A DNA stretch of 62,893 nt from Pelotalea chapellei. GTDB lineage: Bacteria; Desulfobacterota; Desulfuromonadia; Geobacterales; Pseudopelobacteraceae. Shown here piece after piece: positions 35,378 to 45,197 of this stretch. The DNA is taken from the NCBI RefSeq assembly GCF_018531195.1, contig NZ_JAHDYS010000020.1, positions 1 to 62,893 on the forward strand. Direction: 5' to 3'. The notes below the pieces were generated by a model. The model made no database searches. It saw only the letters and a list, made by a program, of their open reading frames with translations, and had not been told where the DNA came from. Positions within the stretch are counted from its first letter, which is position 1; every line of letters starts with the position of its first letter. Position numbers and translations under genes: made by a program.

Positions 35378-36559
35378 ATGGATATCAAAGGATTTCAATT
35401 CTCAGCTATTGAAGCTGCCATAAAAAAACCAGGACGCAAGGATCTGGCCCTGATTTTCTCCGAAACACCGGCTACAACCGTTGCAGTTTTCACCCTCAAT
35501 GCGGTCAAAGCCGCTCCAGTACTTATTTCCATGGAGCGTATCAAAGGGGGAAAATCCCAGGCGCTCTTGGTAAACAGTGGGAATGCCAATGCCTGCACCG
35601 GTACACAAGGGATGAATGCTGCCCGAATAACATCACAGATGGTTGCAGAAGGATTGGGGATACCTGACGAAACAGTACAGGTTTCTTCCACCGGAGTAAT
35701 AGGCGTCCAAATGCCCCTTGAACGCATCAAGGCCTCTATCCCTGCCCTCATTGAAGGCCTTTCCTCAGGCACCCTTGATGACATTGCCCAGGCAATCATG
35801 ACTACGGACACCTTCCCCAAGATGGAAGCACGTAGCGGGGTAGCTGACGGGACATCTTACTGCGTAGCCGGTGTAGCCAAAGGGGCCGGCATGATCATGC
35901 CTAACATGGCCACCATGCTTTCGTTTATTATCACTGATGCAGCTGTTGAGCCTGTCTTTCTTGACAAAGCCTTCCGGCGTGCCGTGGATACTTCGTTTAA
36001 CGCCATCACTGTTGATGGTGATATGTCCACCAATGACACCTGTCTGATAATGGCCAATGCAATGGCTGGAAATCCTTTGATTACGGAAGGGACACCTGAA
36101 GCCATTGCGTTTGAATCCCTGTTAAGTGAGGTTTTGCTTTCACTCGCTCGTCAGATTGTACGTGATGGTGAAGGTGCCACAAAATTCGTCCAGATTCGTG
36201 TCAATGGAGCAAAAAATAATGCTGATGCAAAACGTGCCGCCATGGCCATTGCCAATTCCAGCTTGGTCAAAACCGCTTTCTTCGGTCAGGACGCCAACTG
36301 GGGCAGAATTTTCGCAGCAGTCGGGTACTCCGGTGCAGAGGTAGATCCTTCAAAACTGTCTTTGCATTTCGATGATGTATGTATGGCTAAGAATGGTGTA
36401 TTCAGCGGTGGAGATGCAGAACAGCTAGGCAGTGCAGTGCTCAAAAACAAAGAATTTAGTGTCGTAGTTGATTGTGGGCTCGGTAGCGGAACGGCAACTA
36501 TCTATACCTCTGACCTTTCTCACGATTATGTCAGCATTAATGCTGACTACCGAACCTGA
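35378..36559 (+). CDS. argJ: Bifunctional glutamate N-acetyltransferase / amino-acid acetyltransferase
   Basis: 393 residues; start at MDIKGFQFSA with GAGG five bases upstream, the longer frame being read from within secA. ArgJ recycles acetyl from acetylornithine to glutamate in arginine synthesis. Motifs: NSGNANACTG, TTDTFPK, and KGAGMIMPNMATML, the autoproteolysis site that splits the precursor into alpha and beta chains at A/T. DGDMSTNDT and the NWGRIFAAVGYSG end are conserved. Confidence 0.96.
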   Translation: MDIKGFQFSAIEAAIKKPGRKDLALIFSETPATTVAVFTLNAVKAAPVLISMERIKGGKSQALLVNSGNANACTGTQGMNAARITSQMVAEGLGIPDETVQVSSTGVIGVQMPLERIKASIPALIEGLSSGTLDDIAQAIMTTDTFPKMEARSGVADGTSYCVAGVAKGAGMIMPNMATMLSFIITDAAVEPVFLDKAFRRAVDTSFNAITVDGDMSTNDTCLIMANAMAGNPLITEGTPEAIAFESLLSEVLLSLARQIVRDGEGATKFVQIRVNGAKNNADAKRAAMAIANSSLVKTAFFGQDANWGRIFAAVGYSGAEVDPSKLSLHFDDVCMAKNGVFSGGDAEQLGSAVLKNKEFSVVVDCGLGSGTATIYTSDLSHDYVSINADYRT

Positions 36560-36593
36560 TAACTTTTTGCCTTTTATCAATTTAAGCTTATAC

Positions 36594-36624
36594 AAAGGGG
36601 ATGGCTGGTCTGGCATCCCCTTTT
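36594..36624 (+). terminator. Rho-independent terminator after argJ
   Basis: AAAGGGGATG / CATCCCCTTTT with ten bases between, 35 bases past the argJ stop. Confidence 0.82.
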
Positions 36625-36738
36625 GTGCGCGCAGTTAAGCATATTTCTGTATATTAGCCCAAATATTGGGCAAACAATTACTATAAATTTGCACAGATTC
36701 CTAAGACAAATGGCCATAAGTTCTTGGATGCTTATAAC

Positions 36739-36767
36739 TTGACACGCAAAAAGTGGTATGCTAGTTT
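36739..36767 (+). promoter_or_regulatory. Sigma-70 promoter of receiver-protein gene
   Basis: TTGACA and TAGTTT are separated by 17 bases, with TG just before the -10 box, 51 bases before the ATG at 36818. Confidence 0.65.
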
Positions 36768-36817
36768 TTTCGAGTATTTACCCGTCTATTTGGAAAAAAC
36801 CGCAATATGGAGGGCCG

Positions 36818-37972
36818 ATGAGTATTAATATACTCCTTGCCGACGACAGCATCACCATCCAAAAAGTGATCGGTATAATTTTTGGAGGAGAGGAATATTC
36901 TCTTTCAATTGTCGACAATGGCATGGCTGTCCTTGACAAAGCCCGCCAGACAGCTCCCGATATACTACTCATCGATGCCCTTATGCCTGGAATGTCGGGG
37001 TATGAGGTATGTGAACTTGTTCGGGCAACTCCTGAACTGGCCCATAAGCCCATTCTGCTGCTAACTGGTTCTTTCGAACCTTTTGACGAAGATAAGGCTA
37101 AAAGCTGTGGGGCAGATGATTTCATTGCCAAACCTTTTGAATCACAACAGATCATTGCAAAAGTGAAAGAACTTTGTGAAGTAGCTGCCAAACGATCCAC
37201 ACAATCTACTCAAATATCGACGGGACCTGGTGGGCTTGAACCTATTGTAGCACCGGCGATTCAAGCCGCAGCTGCCACACCAATTGAAGATGATATTTGG
37301 GGAGCCTTTACAGCAGCACCAGAAACAACTTCATCTCAACCGCTTTCTCAATCCGCTGAATCCGATGCCTTTGAACCTGATGTATTCGATTTGATCAACG
37401 AGGAACCGAGCGCGCTTTTCACGGCTCCCTCGCCTCCTCCGCCTCTCCACACGCCAGAGTCCACTCCACCACAATGGACTTCTGTAGATGAAAATTTTTT
37501 TGAATTTACTGAAGAAACACCAGCAGAAACACCCTCCCCCTCTTTGTCCCAGCCCTCCACAGCCATGGAGGAGGTGAGCTTTGGCGATATCTCATTCGAA
37601 TCCCCAAAAGAGAGTGAAAATATTCCATTCCAATCTGCACCTGTTGCTGCAGCTACCTCTCAGACCGATTTTCCAGAGATAACTAAGGCATTTGAAGAAT
37701 TCCCTACCCCTGTATTTGAAACATCCGCACCGGAAATTCCTACTCACCCAGCAACTGTGGAAAGGGAAAATCCGCCCACTCCAACAGCTCTTGCAGATCA
37801 ACCCACACACTCTGTGTCGGAAACAGCTGTACCCCTATCAGAAGAACAGATAAAAGCTGCCATTGCAGGACTTTCCAAGGAAGTTATTGAACGAATAGTA
37901 TGGGAAGTAGTTCCCGATCTGGCCGAAAATCTTATCATTGAGGCTATCCGCAAAATACGGGAAGGTCGTTAG
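36818..37972 (+). CDS. Response-regulator receiver protein with disordered linker and C-terminal helix motif
   Basis: 384 residues; start at MSINILLADD with GGAGGG upstream. The receiver domain (1-118) has the DD pocket, Asp53 in LLIDALMP and Lys in DFIAKPF. Residues 125-335 are a Pro/Thr/Glu/Ser-rich, acidic, low-complexity linker. The last 40 residues are a conserved-looking amphipathic segment, with LSKEVIERIVWEVVPDLAENLI. There is no DNA-binding or enzyme domain, so output is likely by protein interaction. The C-terminal motif resembles the PopZ/DUF2497 oligomerisation end (inference). Monocistronic. Confidence 0.85.
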   Translation: MSINILLADDSITIQKVIGIIFGGEEYSLSIVDNGMAVLDKARQTAPDILLIDALMPGMSGYEVCELVRATPELAHKPILLLTGSFEPFDEDKAKSCGADDFIAKPFESQQIIAKVKELCEVAAKRSTQSTQISTGPGGLEPIVAPAIQAAAATPIEDDIWGAFTAAPETTSSQPLSQSAESDAFEPDVFDLINEEPSALFTAPSPPPPLHTPESTPPQWTSVDENFFEFTEETPAETPSPSLSQPSTAMEEVSFGDISFESPKESENIPFQSAPVAAATSQTDFPEITKAFEEFPTPVFETSAPEIPTHPATVERENPPTPTALADQPTHSVSETAVPLSEEQIKAAIAGLSKEVIERIVWEVVPDLAENLIIEAIRKIREGR

Positions 37973-38002
37973 ACTCTTTTCCCATATGTCAGCCAGAATT
38001 GG

Positions 38003-38030
38003 AGGGGATGCCGCTACATCCCCTTTTCTT
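38003..38030 (+). terminator. Rho-independent terminator before trpD
   Basis: AGGGGATG-CCGCTA-CATCCCC followed by TTTTCTT, 31 bases past the receiver-protein stop. Confidence 0.85.
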
Positions 38031-38053
38031 ATTTAAAGGCAGAAAGGATTCAA

Positions 38054-39115
38054 ATGATCAGGAAAGCCATTGCCAAAGTTGTCGAAAAAGAAAATCTGTC
38101 CGAAGGCGAGATGATTGAAGTAATGAACCAAATCATGTCAGGAGAAGGCACACCAGCCCAGATTGGTTCTTTCATTACTGCATTGCGCATGAAGGGTGAG
38201 ACCGTCGACGAAATAACCGGTGCTGCCAGAGTTATGCGCGAGCGGGCCACTCCGATCCTGGCCGGGAGAGGAGTACTGGACATTGATCGGGATGACATCA
38301 ATATCGATCAAGAGACTATTCTCGATGTAGTCGGCACTGGGGGTGACGGCACCAACACCTTTAATGTATCTACCACAGTTACATTCGTGGTCTCTGCATG
38401 CGGAGTGAAAGTAGCCAAGCATGGCAACCGGTCAGTCTCCTCCATGTGCGGAAGCGCCGATGTTCTCGAAAAACTGGGAATTAATCTGGATGTAACCCCG
38501 GAAACGGTCGAGAAATGTATCACTGATATTGGTGTCGGTTTCCTGTTTGCCCCTGCTCTGCATGGCGCTATGAAACATGCAATCGGTCCCCGTCGTGAGA
38601 TTGGCATCCGCACCATCTTCAATATTTTGGGACCCTTGACTAATCCTGCAAAAGCGGATAGCCAGGTAATGGGCGTCTACAATGAGAGTCTTGTTGAAAA
38701 ACTGGCCGGCGTACTGCACCGCCTTGGCTGCCGCCACGGCTTTGTGGTTTGCGGAATGGACGGAATGGACGAAATAACCTTAACTACAGAAACCTTGGTA
38801 GCTGAAGTCCAACCCAGTGGCATCAAGCTGACTTTGATAAACCCGGAACAGTTTGGATTAGCACGTTGCAGTATGGCAGCACTCAAAGGTGGCGATGCGG
38901 CAGCCAATGCGGCGATTGTACGTAGCGTGCTTTCTGGGGAAAAAGGGCCGCGGCGGGATATTGTTCTGCTCAATGCCGGATATGCCTTGATAGCTGCTGA
39001 CAAAGCATCCACGCCACAGCAAGGAATTGCCCTTGCCGCAGAAGCAATTGATTCTGGCCGCGCACTACAGCAGCTTGAAAAACTGGCGGACCTGACCAAA
39101 CGGGGGAGCTTATGA
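38054..39115 (+). CDS. trpD: Anthranilate phosphoribosyltransferase
   Basis: 353 residues, second step of tryptophan synthesis: anthranilate + PRPP to phosphoribosylanthranilate. Motifs: [17 protein letters not shown] for [53 protein letters not shown], and the metal site DGMDEI. The gene sits directly behind a terminator with trpC following (ATGA overlap), but trpE, trpG and trpF are not here. AAAGGA lies before the ATG. Confidence 0.97.
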   Translation: MIRKAIAKVVEKENLSEGEMIEVMNQIMSGEGTPAQIGSFITALRMKGETVDEITGAARVMRERATPILAGRGVLDIDRDDINIDQETILDVVGTGGDGTNTFNVSTTVTFVVSACGVKVAKHGNRSVSSMCGSADVLEKLGINLDVTPETVEKCITDIGVGFLFAPALHGAMKHAIGPRREIGIRTIFNILGPLTNPAKADSQVMGVYNESLVEKLAGVLHRLGCRHGFVVCGMDGMDEITLTTETLVAEVQPSGIKLTLINPEQFGLARCSMAALKGGDAAANAAIVRSVLSGEKGPRRDIVLLNAGYALIAADKASTPQQGIALAAEAIDSGRALQQLEKLADLTKRGSL

Positions 39116-39930
39116 CCCCCCGGCGAAACATGGATATTCCCGATATTCTTAAAAAAATACTTCTTCATAAATTTGAAGAAGTAACTGCTACCAAAGCTGC
39201 TACTCCACTTAACGAACTTAGATCACGTATCGCTGATTTGGAAGATGTACCACGCGGGTTTGAGCGTCATTTGCGTGATGCAGCTGTCTCAGAGTGGACT
39301 GCAATTATCGCAGAGGTAAAAAAAGGGTCGCCCAGCAAGGGAATCATCCGAGCAGACTTCGATCCAATTGCCATTTCGGAAATTTATCAGAATAATGGCG
39401 CCACCTGCCTTTCGGTACTAACCGATGAGAAGTTCTTCCTGGGGCACCTGCGCTTCCTGGCCCTGATACGTGAAGCAGTTCGTCTGCCGCTTTTGCGCAA
39501 AGACTTCATCATTGAGCCCTACCAGATCTACGAAGCTCGTGCCGCCGGTGCCGATGCGATCTTGCTGATTGCTGCCTGTCTCGAGCTGCCCCAGCTACAG
39601 GAATTTTATGCTGTAGCAAAAGAACTGCACCTGGATGTGCTGCTGGAAGTTCATGATGAGGAGGAGATGGAGAAAGCGCTCCAGACCAAATGCCCCTTGA
39701 TCGGCGTCAACAACCGCGATTTGCGAACCTTCGAAATAAACATGACCACCACAGCTCGTTTGGCTCGCCTGATGCCGGCCGAACGCCTGCTGGTTGCCGA
39801 GAGCGGCATAAACAGCCGGGCAGAGATCGAACAACTGATGGCAGATGGGGCCAAAGCGTTCCTGATCGGTGAATCACTGATGAAAGAAAACGACATAGGG
39901 GCGAAATTGAAGGAAATGATCAATGTTTGA
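39112..39930 (+). CDS. trpC: Indole-3-glycerol-phosphate synthase
   Basis: 272-residue TIM barrel closing the indole ring in tryptophan synthesis. Motifs: [18 protein letters not shown] (phosphate/active site), [53 protein letters not shown], and [11 protein letters not shown]. The first ATG overlaps the trpD stop (ATGA) with GGGGGAG upstream; the ATG six codons later lacks an RBS. Single-domain, not fused to TrpF. Confidence 0.96.
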   Translation: MTPRRNMDIPDILKKILLHKFEEVTATKAATPLNELRSRIADLEDVPRGFERHLRDAAVSEWTAIIAEVKKGSPSKGIIRADFDPIAISEIYQNNGATCLSVLTDEKFFLGHLRFLALIREAVRLPLLRKDFIIEPYQIYEARAAGADAILLIAACLELPQLQEFYAVAKELHLDVLLEVHDEEEMEKALQTKCPLIGVNNRDLRTFEINMTTTARLARLMPAERLLVAESGINSRAEIEQLMADGAKAFLIGESLMKENDIGAKLKEMINV

Positions 39931-39955
39931 GAAAGCACTTCTAAGGGAGGTTCAG

Positions 39956-40186
39956 ATGCCAAAAAAACAGGGAATTGGGCTGGCGATGCTGGCATTTGGT
40001 GTCTACATATTAGGTGGGATCGGATGTTTCGGCGGCATCGCACTAATTGCCCTGATGAAAGGGCGTGACCTGTGGGGATGGGGTGACGCCAGGACTATAG
40101 GATACTTGGCTCTTTGCGTCGGCGTCTGTTTCTCCATACTTGGCGTTTTGCTGATGCGACTTTTCCGCAACCGAGGTTTGAGCTGA
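39956..40186 (+). CDS. Small membrane protein, unrecognised
   Basis: 76 residues starting at MPKKQGIGL, preceded by GGGAGG five bases upstream; a start at 39923 would overlap trpC but has a poorer RBS. Two membrane helices (about 9-33 and 46-69) are joined by a short charged loop (KGRDLWGWGDAR), with a basic C-terminus. No family recognised. It lies 25 bases after trpC on the same transcript and is convergent with ctpA, only seven bases from its stop. Confidence 0.7.
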   Translation: MPKKQGIGLAMLAFGVYILGGIGCFGGIALIALMKGRDLWGWGDARTIGYLALCVGVCFSILGVLLMRLFRNRGLS

Positions 40187-40193
40187 TCCATCA

Positions 40194-41525
40194 TTATCTG
40201 ATTGGCACTAATTTTTGTTCCCGCACCAGAGATAAAGATCTGAGCAGTTCCAGTGCCCGTAACAACTGATTATCTTCTGACACCTTAGGATCACTCCCAA
40301 GATGCGGTATTGGAGCTATATTGCCACCAGCACCATGCTTCGCCGGAGCCAACCCGTTTTCGAGATCGTTCTCGTGGAATTTCATTTCTTTTGTTTTTAT
40401 ATTTTCAACAGGATTTCCGCTTCCGACCTCAACATCAGGGATTATTCCCTTTGCCTGAATTGACCGTCCACTTGGTGTATAATAATGTGCAGTTGTTAGC
40501 TTGAGAGCCGCATTATGCGGCAACGGATAGATCGATTGGACTGACCCCTTCCCAAAACTCTGTCGCCCCATAATGATCGCGCGCTTATGGTCCTGAAGGG
40601 CACCTGCGACAATTTCCGATGCACTGGCACTGCCTCCATTCAGCAATACAACTATTGGGTAATGTGCTTCCTTCTGTCCCAATGAGGCATGGAATTCATG
40701 ATTGGAATCAGGGGTACGTCCTTTGATTGAAACAATCATAGTGTTGTTGGCATCATCACCGATAAAACAATTGACTACCTCGACGGCTGACCCAAGTAAG
40801 CCTCCGGGATTGAAACGAAGGTCTAATACCAGCCCCTTAATCTCTCCGCCTGATGAGAGTTTAAGATCGGAAAGCGCCTTCCTGAATTCGTTGCCGGTTC
40901 GTTCCTGAAATTGAGAAATTTGGATCAAACCATAACCATCACCCAAATCTCGCAGTTTCAAACTCTTGATTTTGATAGTATCACGGATTAGACGTACAAC
41001 AGATGGCCTGGAATCTCCGTTGCGCTGAATGGTAAGCGTGACTGCTGTCCCCTTTTCACCCCTCATACGCTTTACCGCATCCATAATTCTCATGCCCTGA
41101 GTTGCTGTTGAATCAATCTTCACGATATAGTCATTAGGTTGCACACCTGCCCTGTATGCAGGGGAACCTTCAATTGGCGCTATAACAGTCAAATGTCCAT
41201 TCTTTATACCAAGTTCAATGCCAACGCCGCCAAAAGCGCCAGTTATCTGCGTTTCCATTTCTTTGTATGGTTCAGGGGGAAGATAAGCGCTGTGAGGATC
41301 AAGGGACATCAACATTCCGTCAATCATACTTTTTATTACTTTAGGCTCATCAGGTTTTTCTACATAAAATGAGTTTACGGCAGCGTACGCCTCCTGCAAA
41401 AGGCTCAGGTATGTTGCATCTGTGCGGGTATTTCCTTGGTTATGCCACCGAGTTGTTAGAATCAACGTAAAACAGATAGCAATACCTATAACTGTGATAA
41501 ATAAGATTTTTTTCTTAAAAAGCAA
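40194..41525 (-). CDS. ctpA: C-terminal processing peptidase (S41 family)
   Basis: 443 residues: an N-terminal signal anchor (residues 6-25), a periplasmic helical part, then a PDZ domain at about 95-180 (GAFGGVGIELG, GSPAYRAGVQPNDYIVKID). The S41 catalytic domain follows, with Ser in NGGSASASEIVAGAL and Lys in FGKGSVQ. It cleaves C-terminal peptides of envelope proteins. A charged tail of 80 residues follows the catalytic core. Downstream of ntrX on the same strand, 32 bases apart. Confidence 0.94.
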   Translation of the reverse strand: MLFKKKILFITVIGIAICFTLILTTRWHNQGNTRTDATYLSLLQEAYAAVNSFYVEKPDEPKVIKSMIDGMLMSLDPHSAYLPPEPYKEMETQITGAFGGVGIELGIKNGHLTVIAPIEGSPAYRAGVQPNDYIVKIDSTATQGMRIMDAVKRMRGEKGTAVTLTIQRNGDSRPSVVRLIRDTIKIKSLKLRDLGDGYGLIQISQFQERTGNEFRKALSDLKLSSGGEIKGLVLDLRFNPGGLLGSAVEVVNCFIGDDANNTMIVSIKGRTPDSNHEFHASLGQKEAHYPIVVLLNGGSASASEIVAGALQDHKRAIIMGRQSFGKGSVQSIYPLPHNAALKLTTAHYYTPSGRSIQAKGIIPDVEVGSGNPVENIKTKEMKFHENDLENGLAPAKHGAGGNIAPIPHLGSDPKVSEDNQLLRALELLRSLSLVREQKLVPIR

Positions 41526-41557
41526 TTCGTTGCCTCAATAACTTTTAAAGTGACCTG

Positions 41558-42931
41558 CTATTTTCTAATATCTATACCGTAACTTTTGATTTTTCTATGA
41601 AGGTTACTTCTTTCAAGCTCTATGGTTTCCGCTGTTCTGGAAATATTCCAATCATTCTCCTCCAATTTTTGAGTAATGAAATCCCGTTCAAATTCCTCGC
41701 GAGCCTCCCTGAGAGTACCCTGTCCAAAAAGACCACCTGTTTTTTCCTCATCAGACTCTGGAAAATTTCGTCCTGAAGAAAGAGCTGGAATGTCAGCGGG
41801 TGTAATCACCTTGTCCGATGTCATTATAAGTATTCTTTCAATAATGTTCTTCAGCTCGCGTACATTTCCCGGCCAATCATGAAGCTTGAGCTGTTCCAGA
41901 GCTTCAGGGAGGAAGGTTTTAGGTTCCCTCCCTTCCCGTCGATAAAATTGGCTCACAAAATAAGAAACCAACAACGAAAGGTCTTCTTTATGATCCCGTA
42001 ATGCTGGGATTTTAAAAGGAATTACATTTAAACGGTAATACAAATCTTCGCGAAAGCGATTAGCTTGTATTTCTTCTTCAAGCTCCTTATTTGTAGCTGC
42101 GATTATTCTGACATCAACAGCAACCACCCTAGTGCCTCCAACACGCTGAAAACACCTCTCCTGAAGGATTCGAAGTATCTTAGCCTGCGTCCGAAGAGAC
42201 ATATCACCTATTTCATCGAGAAAAAGCGTTCCACCATCAGCCAAGTCAAACTTTCCTTTTTTCTGAGCTGTGGCTCCTGTAAAAGCGCCTTTCTCATGCC
42301 CGAACAATTCGCTTTCAATCAATTCTTCGGGTATGGCTGCACAATTAATGGCCACGAACGGCATATCACGCCGGTGACTGTAATAGTGTATAGATCGTGC
42401 CACCAGCTCTTTGCCGGTACCGTTTTCACCAGTTATTAAAACTGAGGCGGTCGTCGTTGCCACTCTGGAAATTTGCTCCCGCAACAGAGTCATCAACTTA
42501 CTATCGCCAACCAATTCATACTCATTGCCAACCGCTCGTTTGAGTTCCTGATTTTCAACCTGCAGATCCTTTAACCGCAATGCATTGGTAACGGCAATTA
42601 GTACCTTGTCCAACGAAAGGGGCTTTTCAATGAAATCGAATGCGCCCAGCTTTGTAGCGCGAACAGCAGTTTCAATCGTTCCATGTCCGGAAATCATGAT
42701 CACCGTTATTTTAGGAAATGAAACTTTCAGCTTTTCCAAGGTTTCCAAACCATCCATACCGGGCATCCAGATATCCAGCAGTATCAGATCCGGCAAGTCC
42801 TGTTTAACACTTTCCAATGCTTCAACACCACTGGCTGCTAACAGCACCTGGTAACCCTCATCCTCAAGAATTCCGGAGAGGGAAATTCTAATATCCTTTT
42901 CATCATCTACTACAAGAATAGTTTTCGACAT
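41558..42931 (-). CDS. ntrX: Sigma-54-dependent response regulator (NtrX type)
   Basis: 457 residues. The receiver covers 1-120 (VVDDEKDIR, Asp53 in LILLDIWMP, IEKPLSLDK). The AAA+ sigma-54 activation domain has Walker A GENGTGKELVARSIH, the GAFTGA loop in ELFGHEKGAFTGA, Walker B GGTLFLDEIGDM, and DWPGNVRELKNIIER. A C-terminal Fis-type HTH (NDWNISRTAETIELERSNLHRKI) ends the protein. It activates RNA polymerase-sigma-54. Paired with the ntrY kinase gene upstream, so NtrX fits better than NtrC. Confidence 0.94.
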   Translation of the reverse strand: MSKTILVVDDEKDIRISLSGILEDEGYQVLLAASGVEALESVKQDLPDLILLDIWMPGMDGLETLEKLKVSFPKITVIMISGHGTIETAVRATKLGAFDFIEKPLSLDKVLIAVTNALRLKDLQVENQELKRAVGNEYELVGDSKLMTLLREQISRVATTTASVLITGENGTGKELVARSIHYYSHRRDMPFVAINCAAIPEELIESELFGHEKGAFTGATAQKKGKFDLADGGTLFLDEIGDMSLRTQAKILRILQERCFQRVGGTRVVAVDVRIIAATNKELEEEIQANRFREDLYYRLNVIPFKIPALRDHKEDLSLLVSYFVSQFYRREGREPKTFLPEALEQLKLHDWPGNVRELKNIIERILIMTSDKVITPADIPALSSGRNFPESDEEKTGGLFGQGTLREAREEFERDFITQKLEENDWNISRTAETIELERSNLHRKIKSYGIDIRK

Positions 42932-42977
42932 GCTTCATCCTTCTTAAAGTTATGGTTGTGTGGCATCTATCAGCATC

Positions 42978-45197
42978 CTAACCAGCTGGCAATTCAACAA
43001 CAAAGCAGGCTCCATGCGGTTCGTTATCCCTTACACGCACGAACCCATTGTGATCCGAGACGATGCTGCTGACTATGGCAAGACCAAGGCCTGTGCCCGT
43101 TTTTTTTGTTGAAAAATAAGGTTCAAAGAGACGTGGCTTATCTTCTGGAGATATTCCTGGCCCGTTATCTGAAATAGTTAAAGATGCCATTTTCAATTCA
43201 GCATCGTAGCTGCTCCTGATAACGACCGTTCCCTGCTCGTTCATGGCTGAAACGGAATTTTCCAGTATGTTTATCACTACCCTTTTAATCTGGTTTCTGT
43301 CGATTTTTAGCTGTGGCATGCTTATATCCGGTACAAAATCAAAAAGAACTCCACGATGGGCCTCTTGATAAAGCGTTAATGTTTCTTTAATGATTGCATT
43401 CAGGTCATTTGGTTCAGGCTGAATGGCGGGCATCCGAGCGAAATTGGAAAACTCATTCACAAGATTTTTAAGGTCATCTACTGACTTAATAATCATTTCT
43501 GTACATTCGTCAAAAACTTTTTCATCGTCACTGAAACGTGCCAAATATCTTTTGCGCAAGCGTTGAGCTGAGAGTTGAATTGGGGTGAGAGGGTTTTTAA
43601 TTTCGTGCGCAATCCGACGGGCGACTTCACGCCATGCGGCCATTCGCTGGGCTTTCATAACCTGTGTCAGGTCATCAAGAACCAGGACAGTTCCAATAAA
43701 GTCACCAGCGTCGTCCCGCAGTACTGTTAGATGGAGATGAAGCGCCAGACGTGCTCCTTTAACATCAAGAAATATCTGACGATTAATTGTATCCTGTTTG
43801 GAAAGCATTAACTCTTTAAGAGTTTCTTTGACGATTTCCATGTGCGTATCGCACAAAATCTCACGAAAATTCTGACCAAGGACTGTACCGGGATTAATGC
43901 TTAAAAGCTTTTCTGCCGATTTATTTATTGTAGTAATAGAACCAGTCTTATCTACCGATATGACACCGGCAGCAACATTCCTAAGCACTATTTCCATGTA
44001 CCTTCGACGTTGCTCACTTTCCTGATTGATACGGAACAATTCGAGATTAGAATTATTCAGAGCAAGCTGCTTTGCCCGCAAATCATTCGTCATCAGATTG
44101 AATGACTGTACAAGCATCCCAATCTCATCAACTGAAACCGATTTTATGTGAACCGATAGATTTCCGTCTGCAACGGCGCGTGTTGCTTCAACTAACTCCT
44201 GAAGTGGCTTCGTCATACTGTTAGCAAGGTATACTCCCATCCAATACGCAAAGAACGCCAAAACCATGGTGATTAGAAAAAGAGTCAGAATATAGCCTGC
44301 ACGAATAGGATTCTTAAGGATCTTCAACTGCCGAAATTCATGGTAGGACTCTGTGATCTCCTTCATTTTGTTAACCAGCGAGTATGGTACGTAATAGTTG
44401 ACCACTACTGCACCAACAATATCTTTTTCATTCCAGGTCGAGTAGATGGGAACGATTCCGCGAATAAGGTCAGCTTTTCCCATTGAATTTATGCGTGTCA
44501 ATTCGGCTCCCTCAAGGCCGCGGTTGATATCTTCAGAGGTTGGATTTGTAAACTCACTTTTAGGGACGGAAGGGTTAGACACCCGGACAAGTTCTTCCCT
44601 CTGGGCTGAATAAACCTCAACAACCCCTAGATTATATTCACTCTGCTTCTGTCGAATCAGCTCTTTCAGCTGCGGCAGATTGTCTTGATTTATCAGTTTA
44701 TTTTTCCTGATAAACCCACTTATCTGACGACCATAGTAGAGTGCATTAGAGGCGGAGTTCTTATAATAAGTCTGGGCCACTTCCAGAGACTCACTCAACG
44801 ATGTTTCAACCTGATTATTAAACCAGTTGTGCACTGTGTTATTTATGAAACCCGCGGCAGCAAAGAACAGCAGTAAGGTAGGCACTAATGACAAACCAAC
44901 AAAACAAAAGACAAGCTTTGTCCTGAGTCGTGTCGCCAAAGGATTGGTCCGACTCTCCAGCAACAACTTGACCACATTCCGGCAAACAAGGTAAACCAGC
45001 AAAATCACAAGAAGAATCACTACATTTATCACGGCAAAAATGGCGATATTATTACCCATTGGAGCATTCGCACTCAATTGAGTCAATCGTATCTCTGCGG
45101 TCGTCAAAACCAATATAAGCAATGTGGCCAGGACAATGATTATTGCTTCGCGAATTCGCTTATTGCGTTCCTCTTTAGGCAGGTTGTGAGGAGTCAC
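42978..45197 (-). CDS. ntrY: Membrane sensor histidine kinase (NtrY type)
   Basis: 739 residues. The N-terminus has three to four membrane helices (about 18-35, 46-68, 95-115) and a periplasmic region to about residue 300; a further helix near 302-325 and a HAMP domain (330-385) follow. A PAS domain lies at about 400-500, the H box RIAHEIKNPLTPIQLSAQRL near 527, and the ATPase N box NILENSVSAMNE and G boxes DNGPGISPED and GTGLGLAIV near the end. Start GTG lies directly after the UbiB stop, with GGAGG six bases upstream. Cognate partner: NtrX. Confidence 0.94.
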   Translation of the reverse strand: MTPHNLPKEERNKRIREAIIIVLATLLILVLTTAEIRLTQLSANAPMGNNIAIFAVINVVILLVILLVYLVCRNVVKLLLESRTNPLATRLRTKLVFCFVGLSLVPTLLLFFAAAGFINNTVHNWFNNQVETSLSESLEVAQTYYKNSASNALYYGRQISGFIRKNKLINQDNLPQLKELIRQKQSEYNLGVVEVYSAQREELVRVSNPSVPKSEFTNPTSEDINRGLEGAELTRINSMGKADLIRGIVPIYSTWNEKDIVGAVVVNYYVPYSLVNKMKEITESYHEFRQLKILKNPIRAGYILTLFLITMVLAFFAYWMGVYLANSMTKPLQELVEATRAVADGNLSVHIKSVSVDEIGMLVQSFNLMTNDLRAKQLALNNSNLELFRINQESEQRRRYMEIVLRNVAAGVISVDKTGSITTINKSAEKLLSINPGTVLGQNFREILCDTHMEIVKETLKELMLSKQDTINRQIFLDVKGARLALHLHLTVLRDDAGDFIGTVLVLDDLTQVMKAQRMAAWREVARRIAHEIKNPLTPIQLSAQRLRKRYLARFSDDEKVFDECTEMIIKSVDDLKNLVNEFSNFARMPAIQPEPNDLNAIIKETLTLYQEAHRGVLFDFVPDISMPQLKIDRNQIKRVVINILENSVSAMNEQGTVVIRSSYDAELKMASLTISDNGPGISPEDKPRLFEPYFSTKKTGTGLGLAIVSSIVSDHNGFVRVRDNEPHGACFVVELPAG

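Noticed and set aside
36657-36671. GCCCAA-ATA-TTGGGC palindrome upstream of the receiver-protein gene
   Set aside because: It lies 70 bases upstream of the promoter with no tail; could be an operator but nothing else supports it.
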